Positions 31,401 through 39,914 of a stretch of DNA of 61,333 nucleotides are shown piece after piece; position 1 is the first letter of the stretch; every line of letters begins with the position of its first letter. The stretch is from CAYOLL01 sp964404765 [NCBI: uncultured Gemmatimonadota bacterium] (lineage in GTDB: Bacteria; 4572-55), in contig CAYOLL010000014.1 of NCBI GenBank assembly GCA_964404765.1, forward strand, positions 1 to 61,333, in the 5' to 3' direction. The notes under the pieces were generated by a model, which was given only the letters and a program-made list of their open reading frames with translations, was not told the DNA's origin and did no database searches. A program made the translations under genes and the position numbers.

Positions 31401-33464
31401 GGCGCTGGAATCTCCGTCCGGTTTATCCGGCGTAGGCGGCGCCCAGATGAGAAAGTCGGCCCCGCCGGCACGGAAGTCATCGGCCGAACGCGGTAATAGT
31501 TGGTAGCCACCGCAGAAGCCGTCGCCGGTCACATCGTCAAATTGGGTCAAAAGGGCGGTGAGCGTAAACAGGCCGACCGGAACGGGCATTTCATCCACAT
31601 TGGTATCGCGGTCGATGCGCAGAACACCTTTAACGCCGGTCGCGTCAATAATTTCCACATTTTTATTTGCGCCGGGCGTCGGCCATTGAGCGGGATCGGC
31701 CAGGGACACGCCGGTGAGTCGCAGCAACGCGCTTTCGTAGTTTTCCGGGCGGGCGACCGGGCTGTAGATATCGGCCAGTGTCACTTTATGCGGCGCGGGC
31801 GGCGGATTGCCGGAGCTGATAATATTCACGCTATAAATCGGCTCGATTTGTTCTTGCCCGTTTAAATGACTCAACCGTCCGGAAAGGCGCACATCGTCGC
31901 CAATCGTCAGGCCCAGGCCGTTTATGCCGCCAAAAAAAGCCAGCCCGTAGCCGTTGTTTTGTAAAAAAGCGGGGCCATTTGCTCCAAACTGTGTCGCCGC
32001 CGTAACGACACCGCGCACACTGACATCCAACCCCAGCGCTGCGGAAAGGCAGGTGGCGGGATTGGTCAAGCTACCGGCGGCCTGCGTCGTGGTCTGGCGG
32101 GTCAATTGTTCTACACTGCCGTCGGACCAGGCGATAAAGGCATGTTCCCATGCCCCCCATTTATTTTGATCGGGCGAGTTAAAACCGCTCAGAAACAGAA
32201 CGCCGGCTTTGCCACCGTCAACGGTAAAGTCGGCGTCATAACGCGCTAACGGCGTCGATGCGCCGGCCACCGTGGTATAGAGCGAATAGGCCTGCGGATT
32301 GAGCGCGACGTAATTGCCGAAACCGCTGTAAGTCAACGCCGCCGTCAGCAAATTCGGGCCGGCCGCATTGTAAATATCATACGTCGGGGCGTCGCTAACG
32401 CTATGATGCAGCATGAGTTCGCATTTGCCGGGCACGGACACGCTTTTGGCGCCGGCTTTGACACTGAGTGCAAAGTGAATGGCTGTGCCGGATGGATTCG
32501 GGGCATAGCCCGTCGGATTAAGCAGGCCGCGTGTGGCCAGAACATAAGCTTCGCCCGGCGTCAAATTCAGGTTCGTCGTGTAGACCGCCTCGGCAGCAGA
32601 GGCACTTGTGCCCGGCGCGATCTGAACTTGATGCGCACCGGCGGCGATTTCCAGATAAGTCATGGCCGCGCGGAAGGCGAGATCATTTGCTTTGAGTTGA
32701 CCATCCATGTACACGTCAATTTTGGCCAGCGACGGTTCCGGGCTGGCGTGAATGAGCTGAAACCGCGCCGTCTGCACCGCTTCGATGCGGGCGCGGCCGA
32801 CTTTCGGATCCAGCACAAAGCTGACCGTATTATTGGCCGCGGCGGTCGAAAAATAAATGCTGTTGCTGGAATCCGGCGCGCCGACGCCCCAGCCGTCCCG
32901 CCCGAATTGATGCATCGTCCAGGTGTAGTTGGCTGTAAACTTCATTTGATGCGTTCCGGCGGACGGAATGACGACCGCAGCGCTGTAGACATCCCGGGCG
33001 ATGTCATACGTCAAAGGCACACCGGCCGGCGGATTCCAATTCTGAAACGAACCGACGACCACCCACGTTTCCGCGCCGATGGCCGGGGCAACGACGTGGG
33101 AAGCATTGACGATATTCGCCGCCGGAAAGCCGCCATCGTTATACCGCGCCGTATCGAAGGTAAAATTGACTCGTGTGCCGTTGGTCTTGATCTTGAGGCG
33201 CACGTCGCTCGACGGGTAAGTCTGCGTGGCTTGATTGGTGATTTTGAACTGATAATAGCTGTCCGAGGCGTTGGCGGTGGCGACGGTATAATCCAGAGAA
33301 TAAACGCCGTCCCCGGCAGTAACATCGCCGTTCTGACCCGTATCGCCCAACGGCGCCGACGGCCAGGTCGTATTGGTCCAGTCAATATACCAGCTTTGGG
33401 CAAGGGCTGAATTTGACATCAAAATTGCAGCCATAAAAATAAAAATCGAAAATCGAAGCCGCAT
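28428..33464 (-). CDS. Giant secreted multidomain protein with FlgD-like C-terminal domain
   Basis: This 1678-residue protein begins with a signal peptide (FSIFIFMAAILMSNSALAQ). Beta-sandwich carbohydrate-binding-like repeats follow (to about 230), then DUF4397 units (LIHASPEPSLAKIDVYMDG; about 235-480), an OB-like domain, a GATase-like segment (about 690-900), Fn3-like parts and a cleaved-adhesin/MAM-like domain (DGFEDYADF...GIDDVEI; about 1250-1430). The C-terminal FlgD-Ig-like domain (QNRPNPFQVTTAIDFALP; GVYFYRLQADSFSQTRR) is of the kind used for surface sorting in FCB bacteria. Three different interspersed repeats are inserted in frame (28955-29176, 30059-30090, 30156-30192). Surface adhesion or glycan binding is plausible. 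Confidence 0.85.
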   Translation of the reverse strand: MRLRFSIFIFMAAILMSNSALAQSWYIDWTNTTWPSAPLGDTGQNGDVTAGDGVYSLDYTVATANASDSYYQFKITNQATQTYPSSDVRLKIKTNGTRVNFTFDTARYNDGGFPAANIVNASHVVAPAIGAETWVVVGSFQNWNPPAGVPLTYDIARDVYSAAVVIPSAGTHQMKFTANYTWTMHQFGRDGWGVGAPDSSNSIYFSTAAANNTVSFVLDPKVGRARIEAVQTARFQLIHASPEPSLAKIDVYMDGQLKANDLAFRAAMTYLEIAAGAHQVQIAPGTSASAAEAVYTTNLNLTPGEAYVLATRGLLNPTGYAPNPSGTAIHFALSVKAGAKSVSVPGKCELMLHHSVSDAPTYDIYNAAGPNLLTAALTYSGFGNYVALNPQAYSLYTTVAGASTPLARYDADFTVDGGKAGVLFLSGFNSPDQNKWGAWEHAFIAWSDGSVEQLTRQTTTQAAGSLTNPATCLSAALGLDVSVRGVVTAATQFGANGPAFLQNNGYGLAFFGGINGLGLTIGDDVRLSGRLSHLNGQEQIEPIYSVNIISSGNPPPAPHKVTLADIYSPVARPENYESALLRLTGVSLADPAQWPTPGANKNVEIIDATGVKGVLRIDRDTNVDEMPVPVGLFTLTALLTQFDDVTGDGFCGGYQLLPRSADDFRAGGADFLIWAPPTPDKPDGDSSAVYLKSAIEANGYIVNLTTDLIANPLETYKGLFIALGVFESTAQISEAGIEAQLILEYLNNGSSVYMEGGDVWYYDPQNGGFNFNGAFGITPLSDGGARPDVSDVVGVRGTFTAGFSSVYRGENQWLDRLAPTDTTESFAIFTNAFDQQTIGIARYHESKKYRTIGVSFQFSGIAADRQTALMAAYLEFMQRGENPPDYCPPENVSTLLLDGGHTVAISWTAPDVCFADHARLSYFKSNEVSSYFPTLTNSQLAVYVTPDAALGAFELTDVSEIFINLTGNNHPAWSNGAHTVSIHRANGDQPGQMLAEIVDRDLPNNALNTPLISYQYFGDRRLQFTAGEPFWVVLKGTTEGQIQGPFPLADRNANSAESHTYILNAATGGRFVKLAASSGYPNIALEVNLKLASGQRSAVSGQQPTINSALPAPELSVIGYTLPAAWSSRIHFASSQRANRQVIESFTIYRSVNTGLFSELATTRDGGIFDYEDAGVAEGDLLCYAVMANYTDGGVSILSEESCIDVEPLCAPSGLNAEFRGDQVSLKWAAPLVCETQLLTDGFEDYADFSINFAPWTLVDGDGLETFQNPDANFPHETNAMAFIIFNPAATTPPLSQAGYGAHSGTKFAACLSAVPGNSQYNNDWLITPPVQLGTGSRVSFWARSLTNFWGLERFRVGVSYTGTNPQDFTIISPGRYHEAPIGWTLYNYDLRGFDGLPIYIGINCISEDAFILGIDDVEITSNGGRILAENRTRIPLKNTEKAGSNTKGIKSLSALNPSFPVKSVSHSTQMRLKNTEDNGLKVKGIKSSLSVSNPSFPVESVSYSGRSSFTGYLLTKRWTDAAGAHHTVTVPLNPELLDYNDTNVDSRLKYCYTLMAVYVEGYSAPTNEDCADKVGIEDPDPTGRPTAYRLDQNRPNPFQVTTAIDFALPTAGFVRLEIYNSAGQLVKTLLKEPLPAAYHSIRWDGANDAGQPVATGVYFYRLQADSFSQTRRIVLLR
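28955..29176 (-). repeat. Tandem 110-bp repeat translated in frame
   Basis: Units 28955-29064 and 29066-29176 share GGACACGGATTyGACGGGAA and CTTCCGTATTTTTCAGT-like ends. They encode related segments (KGIKSSLSVSNPSFPVESVS and KGIKSLSALNPSFPVKSVS). The sequence type (ATCCGTGT, CCGTATTTTTCAGT) resembles intergenic repeats, so it appears to be an inserted element translated as a linker. Confidence 0.72.
30059..30090 (-). repeat. GTAGCAGAATTCATTTTGC repeat inside a gene
   Basis: TACTTGCAAAATGAATTCTG followed by CTACTCC is nearly identical to the intergenic repeat arm at 5895-5923. Here it encodes WSSRIHFASS in the large secreted protein without breaking the frame. Confidence 0.8.
30156..30192 (-). 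repeat. Short tandem CGGTCAGCGGTTAG repeat inside a gene
   Basis: Repeats of GACCGCTAACCGCT / GACCGTTGACCGCT encode SGQRSAVSGQQ in the large secreted protein. It lies about 65 bases from the 30059-30090 repeat, so two inserts cluster in one linker. Confidence 0.7.
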
Positions 33465-33602
33465 GGGTTTACTCCTTACACGGTGATGTTTGTGGTTAAC
33501 GGGAAAGCGAATGGTCGCTTTCTCAAAATGTAGCATCAATTGGCTATTCCGGCAACATTCTTTTTCATTTTCAGGATTTCGTCTTATCCTGAATTATTTA
33601 TC

Positions 33603-33743
33603 AGCCACGGAGTCACCAAGACACAAAGAATCACTAAGATATTGAATTAAGACGCTTTATGGCGACTTTTAAAACCGCCTGCGTCAAAAATTCAATTTTT
33701 GAAACATCTTCGTGAACCTTAGTGTTTTTGTGCCATTGTGGCG
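33603..33743. repeat. Inverted repeat (CCACAAAGTCACCAA family), second copy
   Basis: GCCACGGAGTCACCAAGACA and TTAGTGTTTTTGTGCCATTG are the diverged arms seen also at 10935-11106. The interior has a different, unrelated filler. The 33465-34106 gap holds this repeat and the two gene stubs listed below, and nothing else. Confidence 0.7.
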
Positions 33744-33863
33744 TATCTTTTAATTTTTCAAGCTATCGGTTGGATTTGGCGCGGGATATTTTGATTGAAG
33801 ATTCTGGCGAAGATGGGATTGAAATAGGTTTTTGTTGACAAAAAGCTTCTATTTCCGTGGTTT

Positions 33864-33995
33864 ATGTCATTTAAACCGCAGGTGGAAGTCAACGGCGCCG
33901 CGATCCCGTCCGTCATCAACGAGATGCGCGGTTTTCAAGCCTTAAGCGAAAAGATCTTCCGCGCAGCCGCCAAGCAGAACGCTTATCATCAATAA
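33864..33995 (+). pseudogene. 5' stub of a paralogue of the gene at 39111
   Basis: MSFKPQVEVNGAAIPSVINE, then MRGFQALSEKIF, matches the first ~35 residues of the gene at 39111, after which the frame is unrelated and stops at residue 43. The region upstream is also shared (GTTTTTGTTGACAAAAAGCT at about 33829), so the promoter region was duplicated with it, although the -10 is degraded here. Confidence 0.82.
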
Positions 33996-34013
33996 CAGAA
34001 TTCGGTACTTCAT
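33942..34013 (-). pseudogene. 5' stub of a lipoprotein gene
   Basis: On the minus strand AAGGAG and ATG start MKYRILLLMISVLLGGCAED, a textbook lipoprotein signal with the lipobox LLGGC, but the frame stops after 23 residues. It overlaps the 39111-like stub tail to tail: a deletion appears to have joined the beginnings of two convergent genes. Confidence 0.75.
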
Positions 34014-34106
34014 ATTCATCTCCTTTTGATATAATAGCGAAGGGCCGTGGGCATTTAGAACACCCGCCGCCCAAACATTTGCCCTTCGTGATAGCGATAA
34101 GTTAGG

Positions 34107-36887
34107 TTACTTGAGCAGCGCCATGCGCCTGGTCTGGCTGAAGCCGTTGCTTTCCAGGCGGTAGAGATAGACGCCGTTGGGAGCGCGTTCGCCTGTGGCG
34201 GTGGCGCCGTCCCAAGTCACGCTCTTGCGCCCGGCGGCTTCTTCTCCGTCGGTTAAGGTGCGCACCAATTGCCCGGCTGCGTTGTAGACAGCGATGCGCA
34301 CAGGCCCGGCCTGCGGTAAGGCATAGGCAATCGTGGTGGACGCGGCGAAGGGGTTGGGGTAGTTAGTCTCTAATTTGAAATCATAGGCAGAGATAATTTC
34401 GCCGCCAAAGGAAGCTCCGCCGGCCCCGTTAATGCTGACCGAATGCGCATCTTCCACTTGCGCGCCGGCGGCGTCCGTAACGACCGCTTTGAGCTGGAAA
34501 TTACCCGAACTCGATGTCGTCAGCATCGCCGAGTTCGTCCCGATCGTATACCAAATGCCGCAGGTGGCCAGCGTGGGGCCGGGGTCGCTCTCGTGATGGC
34601 CGTTGCCATTCCCGTTACCGCCATTGCCATTCCCCTGACCATTGCCATGATTTCCGGTTGAGTCTTCACCGGCAAAATCAGGACTGCCCGCACAAGTATA
34701 CATCCGATACCATTGGTAGCTGTAGGGCGCAGAACCGCCGCTGACGTTGGCCGTAAACGTGCCGCTCTGGTTTATGTTGAGCGAACCGGGACCGCTAATG
34801 CTGACAGAAAGTGGCGCCGAATACATTATGGTTTGTTCGGCCTGAGGGATTGCATCGCCGCCGTTATATGCCACAGTCACGTAACTATGGCGGCCGGTCA
34901 GATATACATTATCCGTCCAACTCGTTGCATTTGGTCCGGCTGTACCGACTAACGCGTAGCCGCTTAGTGTGCCGTCCCAAGTCCAACTATTGCTAACCGC
35001 TTTCCGATAAATGTGGAAACCCTGTTCATTGTTCTCTACCAAATCGAATGCTCGAGTCGAATTACTTTCATCCAGAAATGAAACAATGCCAGGACATGTG
35101 GTGTCGTTCCAAGTCAACGTGCGGGTACTTTGATTTCCGCCGACTTGGAGAGTTGTCGGCGTGGCCGGTCTGGCGGAGCCGTTGCCAAGAATCAGGGCAT
35201 CATATAGTGCGTTCACAGAGACATCCATATGATTGGGTAATGCATCTAAAAGTGAAAGTTTGTACGACTCTATATGAGTATTTGCCCGAAGTCCAAAATA
35301 ACCGGGCACATACCGCGAACTAAACCGATTCAATAAAAAAGCTCCCGAAAATGAGATATCATCATTATCCCCACTGTAACCGGGCGCTCTTTGCTTGACG
35401 CCGTCCCATAGACTATAGAAAAATGTGGCGACAGCGCCTTCAAGGTCGGTGTTGTCTTGGCTTCGCGGCAAATAAAGTTGGGCGGCATCCAAAAATTGAT
35501 GAAACCCACTCCTGGCTTCGATCTGAGCCGGCATTTCAAGGGCATACCAATAGTCATGGGCGGCCGGGACGATAAACTCCGCCCAACCCTCGACCCAAGC
35601 GCAGGCGTGATTGGATTCCTTTAAAAAACTATGTGGATCCGGACAATTTCCGTCCGGCATGGCCCCGCCTTCATGGGCGTACTCAATATAATGTCCGTAT
35701 TCATGGTATCCCAAGTGTGAATTTGGAACTTCATCGAAAACAATGTATGGCGCATCAAGATCGGGTCCACCGCTGACATTGCAATTGCCATTGCGACAAA
35801 AATAAGTGCCTAAGCCTGGCCGAATAAAATACTTTATTTGTGGCAAGTTTATGCCCAACTCGTTGATGGTGAATTGCCGCACACGGTAAAGATAACGCAA
35901 CGCCCCGCCCTGTCGGTTATCCGGCTCGATGTTAACCGCATTGAAAAATACGGAAGTAGTCGCCCCGGAAATGTCAAGCATTGGTTGAATAGGAATCCTG
36001 GCTCCGTTACCCAATTCCCAATCAAAGGCGGCGCTGTTGGCATTGTTGGCATACACCCGGATGCGCGGCGAAATTTGATTGGCCGGCTTATCGGAGGGAA
36101 AGCTGAAGCTAAAGTAATAGTAGCCGTTATCATCGGTGAGGTCATAGTCCACATGCCGCGCCCCGCCGCCATAATAAGGCGTATAACCCGTCATTGGATT
36201 ATTGTCATAATCCCAGTCCAAATACACGCCCACATCCGGAACGCCTTTTTGGACGGAGTACGCCGCGAAATAAGAAACGCGCCCCGAAATCTGCATCGAA
36301 ATCGTGTAGCTTGTGGCACCGGCGGAACCTGCATTGACCATTGCGCTGTATGGCTGTGGAGTAGCTTCAGATTTGATTTCGCGCATGGTCTTATCAACCG
36401 CTGCCGGCGCTTGAATAAATCGAGTGTCCGCCGCAGAATTTGCCTCCACAATTTGCCCGTCCTGTATTGTGACATAAAGCGGGAAACTGTGATAGTTGAT
36501 AAAATCCTTGCCTTCAGCTTGAACGCTATCCGGCTGGAAATCCAGACCGATTTGCAAGAGAAAGTACCCTTCTTGCGGCAGCCGTACCCGCCACTGCTTC
36601 TGCAACCGCGTACCGGTGGTGAAGTGACCTTCATCAGACGGATTTCGATCCGACAATGCCGCAATTTCGTCCGGCAGGGAAAGCCAAACCGAAGCGCGGC
36701 CAGTGACCAGAGCATTGGCCGCGAAATGGATGTCGGCGATGGGCGAATGCGGATTCAGCATGGAAATATTCAACGCTTCCAGCGCAAATGTCGGATGCGT
36801 TTCGCGGCACTGCGCCATGGCCAGCGATGTTTTGATACCAAAAATCAGCAACGTCAAAATCGTTTTCATTAAAATTCGCGTCTTCAT
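34107..36887 (-). CDS. Secreted zinc metalloprotease with FlgD-like C-terminal domain
   Basis: This 926-residue protein has a signal peptide (ILTLLIFGIKTSLAMAQ). A central peptidase-like domain carries HEYGHYIEYAH (HExxH, near residue 390) and WVEGWAEF about 35 residues later, which could supply the third zinc ligand as in gluzincins. A Ser/Gly/Asn-rich linker (GNGQGNGNGGNGNGNG) and an Ig/PKD-like domain follow. The FlgD-Ig-like tail (TNYPNPFAASTTIAYALP; GVYLYRLESNGFSQTRR) matches that of the 1678-residue protein, so both probably use the same export or anchoring route. AAGGAG precedes the ATG at 36887. Confidence 0.82.
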   Translation of the reverse strand: MKTRILMKTILTLLIFGIKTSLAMAQCRETHPTFALEALNISMLNPHSPIADIHFAANALVTGRASVWLSLPDEIAALSDRNPSDEGHFTTGTRLQKQWRVRLPQEGYFLLQIGLDFQPDSVQAEGKDFINYHSFPLYVTIQDGQIVEANSAADTRFIQAPAAVDKTMREIKSEATPQPYSAMVNAGSAGATSYTISMQISGRVSYFAAYSVQKGVPDVGVYLDWDYDNNPMTGYTPYYGGGARHVDYDLTDDNGYYYFSFSFPSDKPANQISPRIRVYANNANSAAFDWELGNGARIPIQPMLDISGATTSVFFNAVNIEPDNRQGGALRYLYRVRQFTINELGINLPQIKYFIRPGLGTYFCRNGNCNVSGGPDLDAPYIVFDEVPNSHLGYHEYGHYIEYAHEGGAMPDGNCPDPHSFLKESNHACAWVEGWAEFIVPAAHDYWYALEMPAQIEARSGFHQFLDAAQLYLPRSQDNTDLEGAVATFFYSLWDGVKQRAPGYSGDNDDISFSGAFLLNRFSSRYVPGYFGLRANTHIESYKLSLLDALPNHMDVSVNALYDALILGNGSARPATPTTLQVGGNQSTRTLTWNDTTCPGIVSFLDESNSTRAFDLVENNEQGFHIYRKAVSNSWTWDGTLSGYALVGTAGPNATSWTDNVYLTGRHSYVTVAYNGGDAIPQAEQTIMYSAPLSVSISGPGSLNINQSGTFTANVSGGSAPYSYQWYRMYTCAGSPDFAGEDSTGNHGNGQGNGNGGNGNGNGHHESDPGPTLATCGIWYTIGTNSAMLTTSSSGNFQLKAVVTDAAGAQVEDAHSVSINGAGGASFGGEIISAYDFKLETNYPNPFAASTTIAYALPQAGPVRIAVYNAAGQLVRTLTDGEEAAGRKSVTWDGATATGERAPNGVYLYRLESNGFSQTRRMALLK

Positions 36888-36939
36888 TCTCAAATTCTCC
36901 TTCATTATCATTAAACTTCATTAAATTAAAGATGGTTAA

Positions 36940-37494
36940 TCATTGTTTAGGATAAAGCAAAAGCCCAGGATAGCTTTGGGCTTCGCCGCCGTCCACTAAA
37001 CCGTATTCTTTCTCTAACTCTTCCGACTCGATTGCATACATTTTTCCGTTGACAAAGACCGAGTCAAAGACAGCATGACCATAAAAGCGATAAATAAACG
37101 GATCGCCCAGACGCACTTTCCATTGCTGTTCGAATGGAACATTGGCCCGAAACGCAACGGGAATGTATTTGGGGTGAATGTCAACGCCAACCAAAACCGT
37201 GTTTTGGATGGGCGATTCAAGAACTGCTCCTATTCCTTCCCACGGGTATGGTCCACCTGGCATGACTGACAAGCCTACCTGGCCTTTTCCATCAAACATG
37301 GGGTGGCAGCGGGTGGTAATCGTGATCAAGCTGTCCACTGCAAACAGGGAATCCGTATCGGCAAATATCTCCACATCCCAGGTTTCAAAGGTTTTTTCAC
37401 CTCTGTAATCAATTCCGGTTTGTTCATTACACCCCCCCCAAAAAACGCTGGCGGACATCATAAGAAACACACATGCATAACCAGTTAACTTCAT
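36940..37494 (-). CDS. Predicted lipoprotein, unknown function
   Basis: This 184-residue protein starts MKLTGYACVFLMMSASVF and has WGGC as a lipobox. The mature part is beta-rich with conserved-looking VSLITITTRCHP-like and PGGPYPWEGIGAV segments and no recognised domain. The ATG at 37494 has GAGGGA upstream; the frame is open further but without a signal peptide. It lies upstream of the metalloprotease on the same strand and may be co-transcribed, suggesting a related surface role. Confidence 0.7.
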   Translation of the reverse strand: MKLTGYACVFLMMSASVFWGGCNEQTGIDYRGEKTFETWDVEIFADTDSLFAVDSLITITTRCHPMFDGKGQVGLSVMPGGPYPWEGIGAVLESPIQNTVLVGVDIHPKYIPVAFRANVPFEQQWKVRLGDPFIYRFYGHAVFDSVFVNGKMYAIESEELEKEYGLVDGGEAQSYPGLLLYPKQ

Positions 37495-37630
37495 AGCTTT
37501 GATTCCCTCTTTTTGTAAAAGGTGAAAAGTAAATTGAAAAACAAATGAAACACAATTTTGCGGGATAAACCGCATTTGTTCATACGAGTTGTTGCGCAAC
37601 GCTTTTATATAACGCAAAAGGCGTGCCAAC

Positions 37631-37669
37631 AAAAAAGCCGCCTACGTTTTTAAGCGTAAGCGGCTTTTT
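37631..37669. terminator. Bidirectional hairpin terminator
   Basis: AAAAAAGCCGCCTACG and CGTAAGCGGCTTTTT form a GC-rich stem with A and T runs on both sides. It lies between the lipoprotein gene and the sigma-54 activator gene and would end the activator transcript. Confidence 0.8.
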
Positions 37670-37714
37670 ATCAAGCGGTTACAAAAAATTAGGCCGCGCT
37701 TTCCGGTTTTCCGT

Positions 37715-37769
37715 TCGTGACGTGTTTTAAGTCACGTGACTTAAAACACGTCGGCAAAACACGTCACGA
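37715..37769. promoter_or_regulatory. 34-bp perfect palindrome with a competing third arm
   Basis: Positions 37719-37752 read the same on both strands (half-site GACGTGTTTTAAGTCAC). A third arm at 37756-37769 (AAAACACGTCACGA) pairs perfectly with 37715-37728, so two mutually exclusive hairpins are possible. It lies eight bases past the stop of the sigma-54 activator gene. It may be a protein-binding site, a transcription-end structure or a repeat. Confidence 0.7.
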
Positions 37770-37776
37770 CCCATCA

Positions 37777-38841
37777 TTACGGGTCCTCCTTTGCCTCCAC
37801 ATACCGCCGCAGTCTGTCCCGGCTGATGCCCAGCTTTTCGGCGGTCTCCTTGCGGATGTTCCCGCACTGCGTCATGGCCCAGGCCACATAGCGGCGTATC
37901 TCCTCGTCCAGTGGGATAACCTCCGGTACATAAAACCCTGTCTGCTCCGGCCCGGTCGACGCGGGCTGACCCGGTCGTTCATAGACCAACTCGCCGCTGG
38001 CCGGGTCAACGCGGTAGCCGCTGCCGAAGATCAACGGCGGCCGGTCGGCCGGGCTTAACACGCCGGTGCGGTTGCGCATCACCAGCCGGCGGATGTAATA
38101 ACGCAGCTCGCGCACTTGTCCCGGCCATTCCTGCCGCCGCAAGTCGGCCAGCACGGCCGGTTCAATGTCCGACAGCGGTTTGGCCATTTCCTCCGCCGCT
38201 TGCAAAGCAAAACGCCAGGCCAGCAAATCAATATCCGCCTCGCGCTCGCGCAAATCCGGCACGCGGATCGGCGTTACATACAAACGATGGAATAAGTCGG
38301 CGCGGAACAAGCCGTCGGCCACCATCTCGACCAGGTCGCGGTGGGTGGCGGCCAGCAGCCATACATTCACTTTGATGTCATCGGCCGCGCCGACCGGCCG
38401 AATCAGGCCGTATTCCAAGGCGCGTAACAGGGCGGCCTGGGCCGGCAGGGTCAGTTCGCCGATTTCATCCAAAAAGAGTGTGCCGTTATCGGCGGTTTCA
38501 AAAACGCCGTGGTGATCCCGCCCCGCCCCCGTAAAAGCGCCTTTTTTGTGACCGAACAACTCGCTCTCCAACAAACTGGCGGCAAGGCCTGCGCAATTTA
38601 CGGCTACGAATTTTTTGCGCCGCCGGGCGCTGTTCTCGTGAACGGCCCGGGCAATCAATTCCTTGCCGGAACCGGTCGGGCCGTAAATGAGCACGGTTTG
38701 GCCGGTCTTAGCGGCCAGATGAATTTCATGCGCCAAAGTTTGCATCACCGGGCTGCGGCCGATAATGCCGGGAAAGAGCGTGGCGGCTTCGATTTCTCGG
38801 CGCCAGAATTCGTGGGGGGGGGCAAGATTTCGGCATGGCAT
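37777..38841 (-). CDS. Sigma-54-dependent transcriptional activator
   Basis: This 354-residue protein is an AAA+ enhancer-binding activator. The central domain has Walker [17 protein letters not shown], the sigma-54-contacting loop GAFTGA, Walker [12 protein letters not shown] and [12 protein letters not shown]-terminal Fis-type HTH ([20 protein letters not shown]) follows. Only about 25 residues precede the AAA+ domain, so there is no receiver or sensor domain; the activity signal must come from elsewhere. GGAGG precedes the ATG at 38841. It is divergent from the gene at 39111. Confidence 0.93.
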   Translation of the reverse strand: MPCRNLAPPHEFWRREIEAATLFPGIIGRSPVMQTLAHEIHLAAKTGQTVLIYGPTGSGKELIARAVHENSARRRKKFVAVNCAGLAASLLESELFGHKKGAFTGAGRDHHGVFETADNGTLFLDEIGELTLPAQAALLRALEYGLIRPVGAADDIKVNVWLLAATHRDLVEMVADGLFRADLFHRLYVTPIRVPDLREREADIDLLAWRFALQAAEEMAKPLSDIEPAVLADLRRQEWPGQVRELRYYIRRLVMRNRTGVLSPADRPPLIFGSGYRVDPASGELVYERPGQPASTGPEQTGFYVPEVIPLDEEIRRYVAWAMTQCGNIRKETAEKLGISRDRLRRYVEAKEDP

Positions 38842-39017
38842 GTGTCCTCCAGCGTTGTGGGTTTGACCGGGTAACTGTTCGCAACGACTTATATAACATG
38901 CGGCTGTATTCTTGGCAACAAAAAAATATCGGCCCGGATCGTTGCCCGGATCTTGGATTTGGCAGGGGCTATTTTGAAGGAAGATTGCGGTTAAGGTCGG
39001 ATTGACATAGGTTTTTG

Positions 39018-39046
39018 TTGACAAAAAGCTTCAATTTCCGTACACT
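39018..39046 (+). promoter_or_regulatory. Sigma-70-type promoter of the 39111 gene
   Basis: TTGACA (39018-39023), a 17-base spacer and TACACT (39041-39046) lie about 65 bases before the start codon. The same -35 region and spacer recur at 33835-33857 before the truncated paralogue. No clear -24/-12 element is visible, so control by the adjacent sigma-54 activator is not supported. Confidence 0.7.
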
Positions 39047-39110
39047 CAAATACGTTTAGCGAATGAAGCTGTAGCATGTCGGCAATTCATTCCCATCATG
39101 GAGGTGGTTT

Positions 39111-39647
39111 ATGCCATTTAAAGCATTTGAATCGCAGGTGGAAGTCAGCGGGGCCGCAATTTTGTCCGTCATCAACGGCATGCGCGGTTTCCAGGCCTTG
39201 AGTGAGAAGATTCTGGCCAATCACGGCATTCATAATCCGGCCAGCGGTAAGTGGTATTCGCAACAAGCCTGGTTGAATGCTTTTGAAGAGATCGCCGGCA
39301 ATATCGGGCAGACGACGCTGCGCACCATCGGCCGCCGTATTCCCGAAACAGCGTTGTGGCCGCCGGATGTCACTACGACGCAACAGGGTCTGGCTTCCAT
39401 TGATGTGGCCTATCACATGAACCATCGCGGCGGCGAAATCGGCCATTATCGCTACGAAAAAGTCTCCGAAAAATCCGCCCGCATCATCTGCAACAATCCC
39501 TATCCCTGTGAATTTGACATGGGCATTATTGAAGCTACCGCCAAACGCTTTTCCGCCCCCAAAACAGTTGTCATCGTACTGCATGATAGTAATGTGTCTT
39601 GTCGGGATAAGGGCGGGCGGAGTTGTGTCTATACGGTGTCGTGGTAA
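39111..39647 (+). CDS. Unrecognised 178-residue protein, possible sensor-type fold
   Basis: No family is recognised with confidence. The protein starts MPFKAFESQVEVSGAAILS, has conserved-looking WPPDVTTTQQGLASIDVAYH and HRGGEIGHYRYEK segments, and ends with a Cys-containing strand pair (CRDKGGRSCVYTVSW). The C-terminal pattern recalls small-molecule-binding V4R/heme-NO-type domains, but this is weak. GGAGG precedes the ATG. A truncated paralogue with the same upstream region lies at 33864, so the family is duplicated in this genome. Confidence 0.65.
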   Translation: MPFKAFESQVEVSGAAILSVINGMRGFQALSEKILANHGIHNPASGKWYSQQAWLNAFEEIAGNIGQTTLRTIGRRIPETALWPPDVTTTQQGLASIDVAYHMNHRGGEIGHYRYEKVSEKSARIICNNPYPCEFDMGIIEATAKRFSAPKTVVIVLHDSNVSCRDKGGRSCVYTVSW

Positions 39648-39789
39648 TTTAACTTGCAGACAAAGTGTACTAATTGCAGTTATAACGGAATTCTTGGTTT
39701 TCAGTTGTGTGAGAATTAATAAATAAATAACCATTTGAGACCTAAATTGAGCGATTCTAAAAATTTATATTTGCAATATTGTGGATTTA

Positions 39790-39817
39790 CCTTCACCTAT
39801 TGGGTGAAGGTTTTTTT
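39790..39817 (+). terminator. Rho-independent terminator
   Basis: CCTTCACC-TAT-TGGGTGAAGG is followed by seven T residues, about 140 bases downstream of the 39111 gene. Confidence 0.88.
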
Positions 39818-39839
39818 GTCATTATTTTTGGAGGACACC

Positions 39840-39914
39840 GTGGCTTACCCCAACGCCAATCCGACGACCCTGCCGCTGTTGACCGAACACGCCACCCGAT
39901 ACAACTCATGCTAA
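39840..39914 (+). pseudogene. Possible 5' gene stub
   Basis: TGGAGGACACC precedes a GTG that opens MAYPNANPTTLPLLTEHATR, ending after 24 residues. The good ribosome-binding site with a very short frame suggests a gene cut off early. The rest of the 39915-40155 gap holds nothing I can identify. Confidence 0.35.

Noticed and set aside
32403-33410. 335-codon frame antisense to the large secreted protein
   Set aside because: Its composition (Arg/Gly/Ala-rich, no domain) is that of an antisense shadow, and the opposite strand encodes clear DUF4397 and beta-sandwich domains.
35838-36872. 344-codon frame antisense to the metalloprotease gene
   Set aside because: There is no recognisable domain; the minus strand has a signal peptide and protease motifs.
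38955-38985. Sigma-54 (-24/-12) promoter before the 39111 gene
   Set aside because: TGGCA is present, but the GC of the -12 element is missing; a good sigma-70-type promoter lies closer to the gene.
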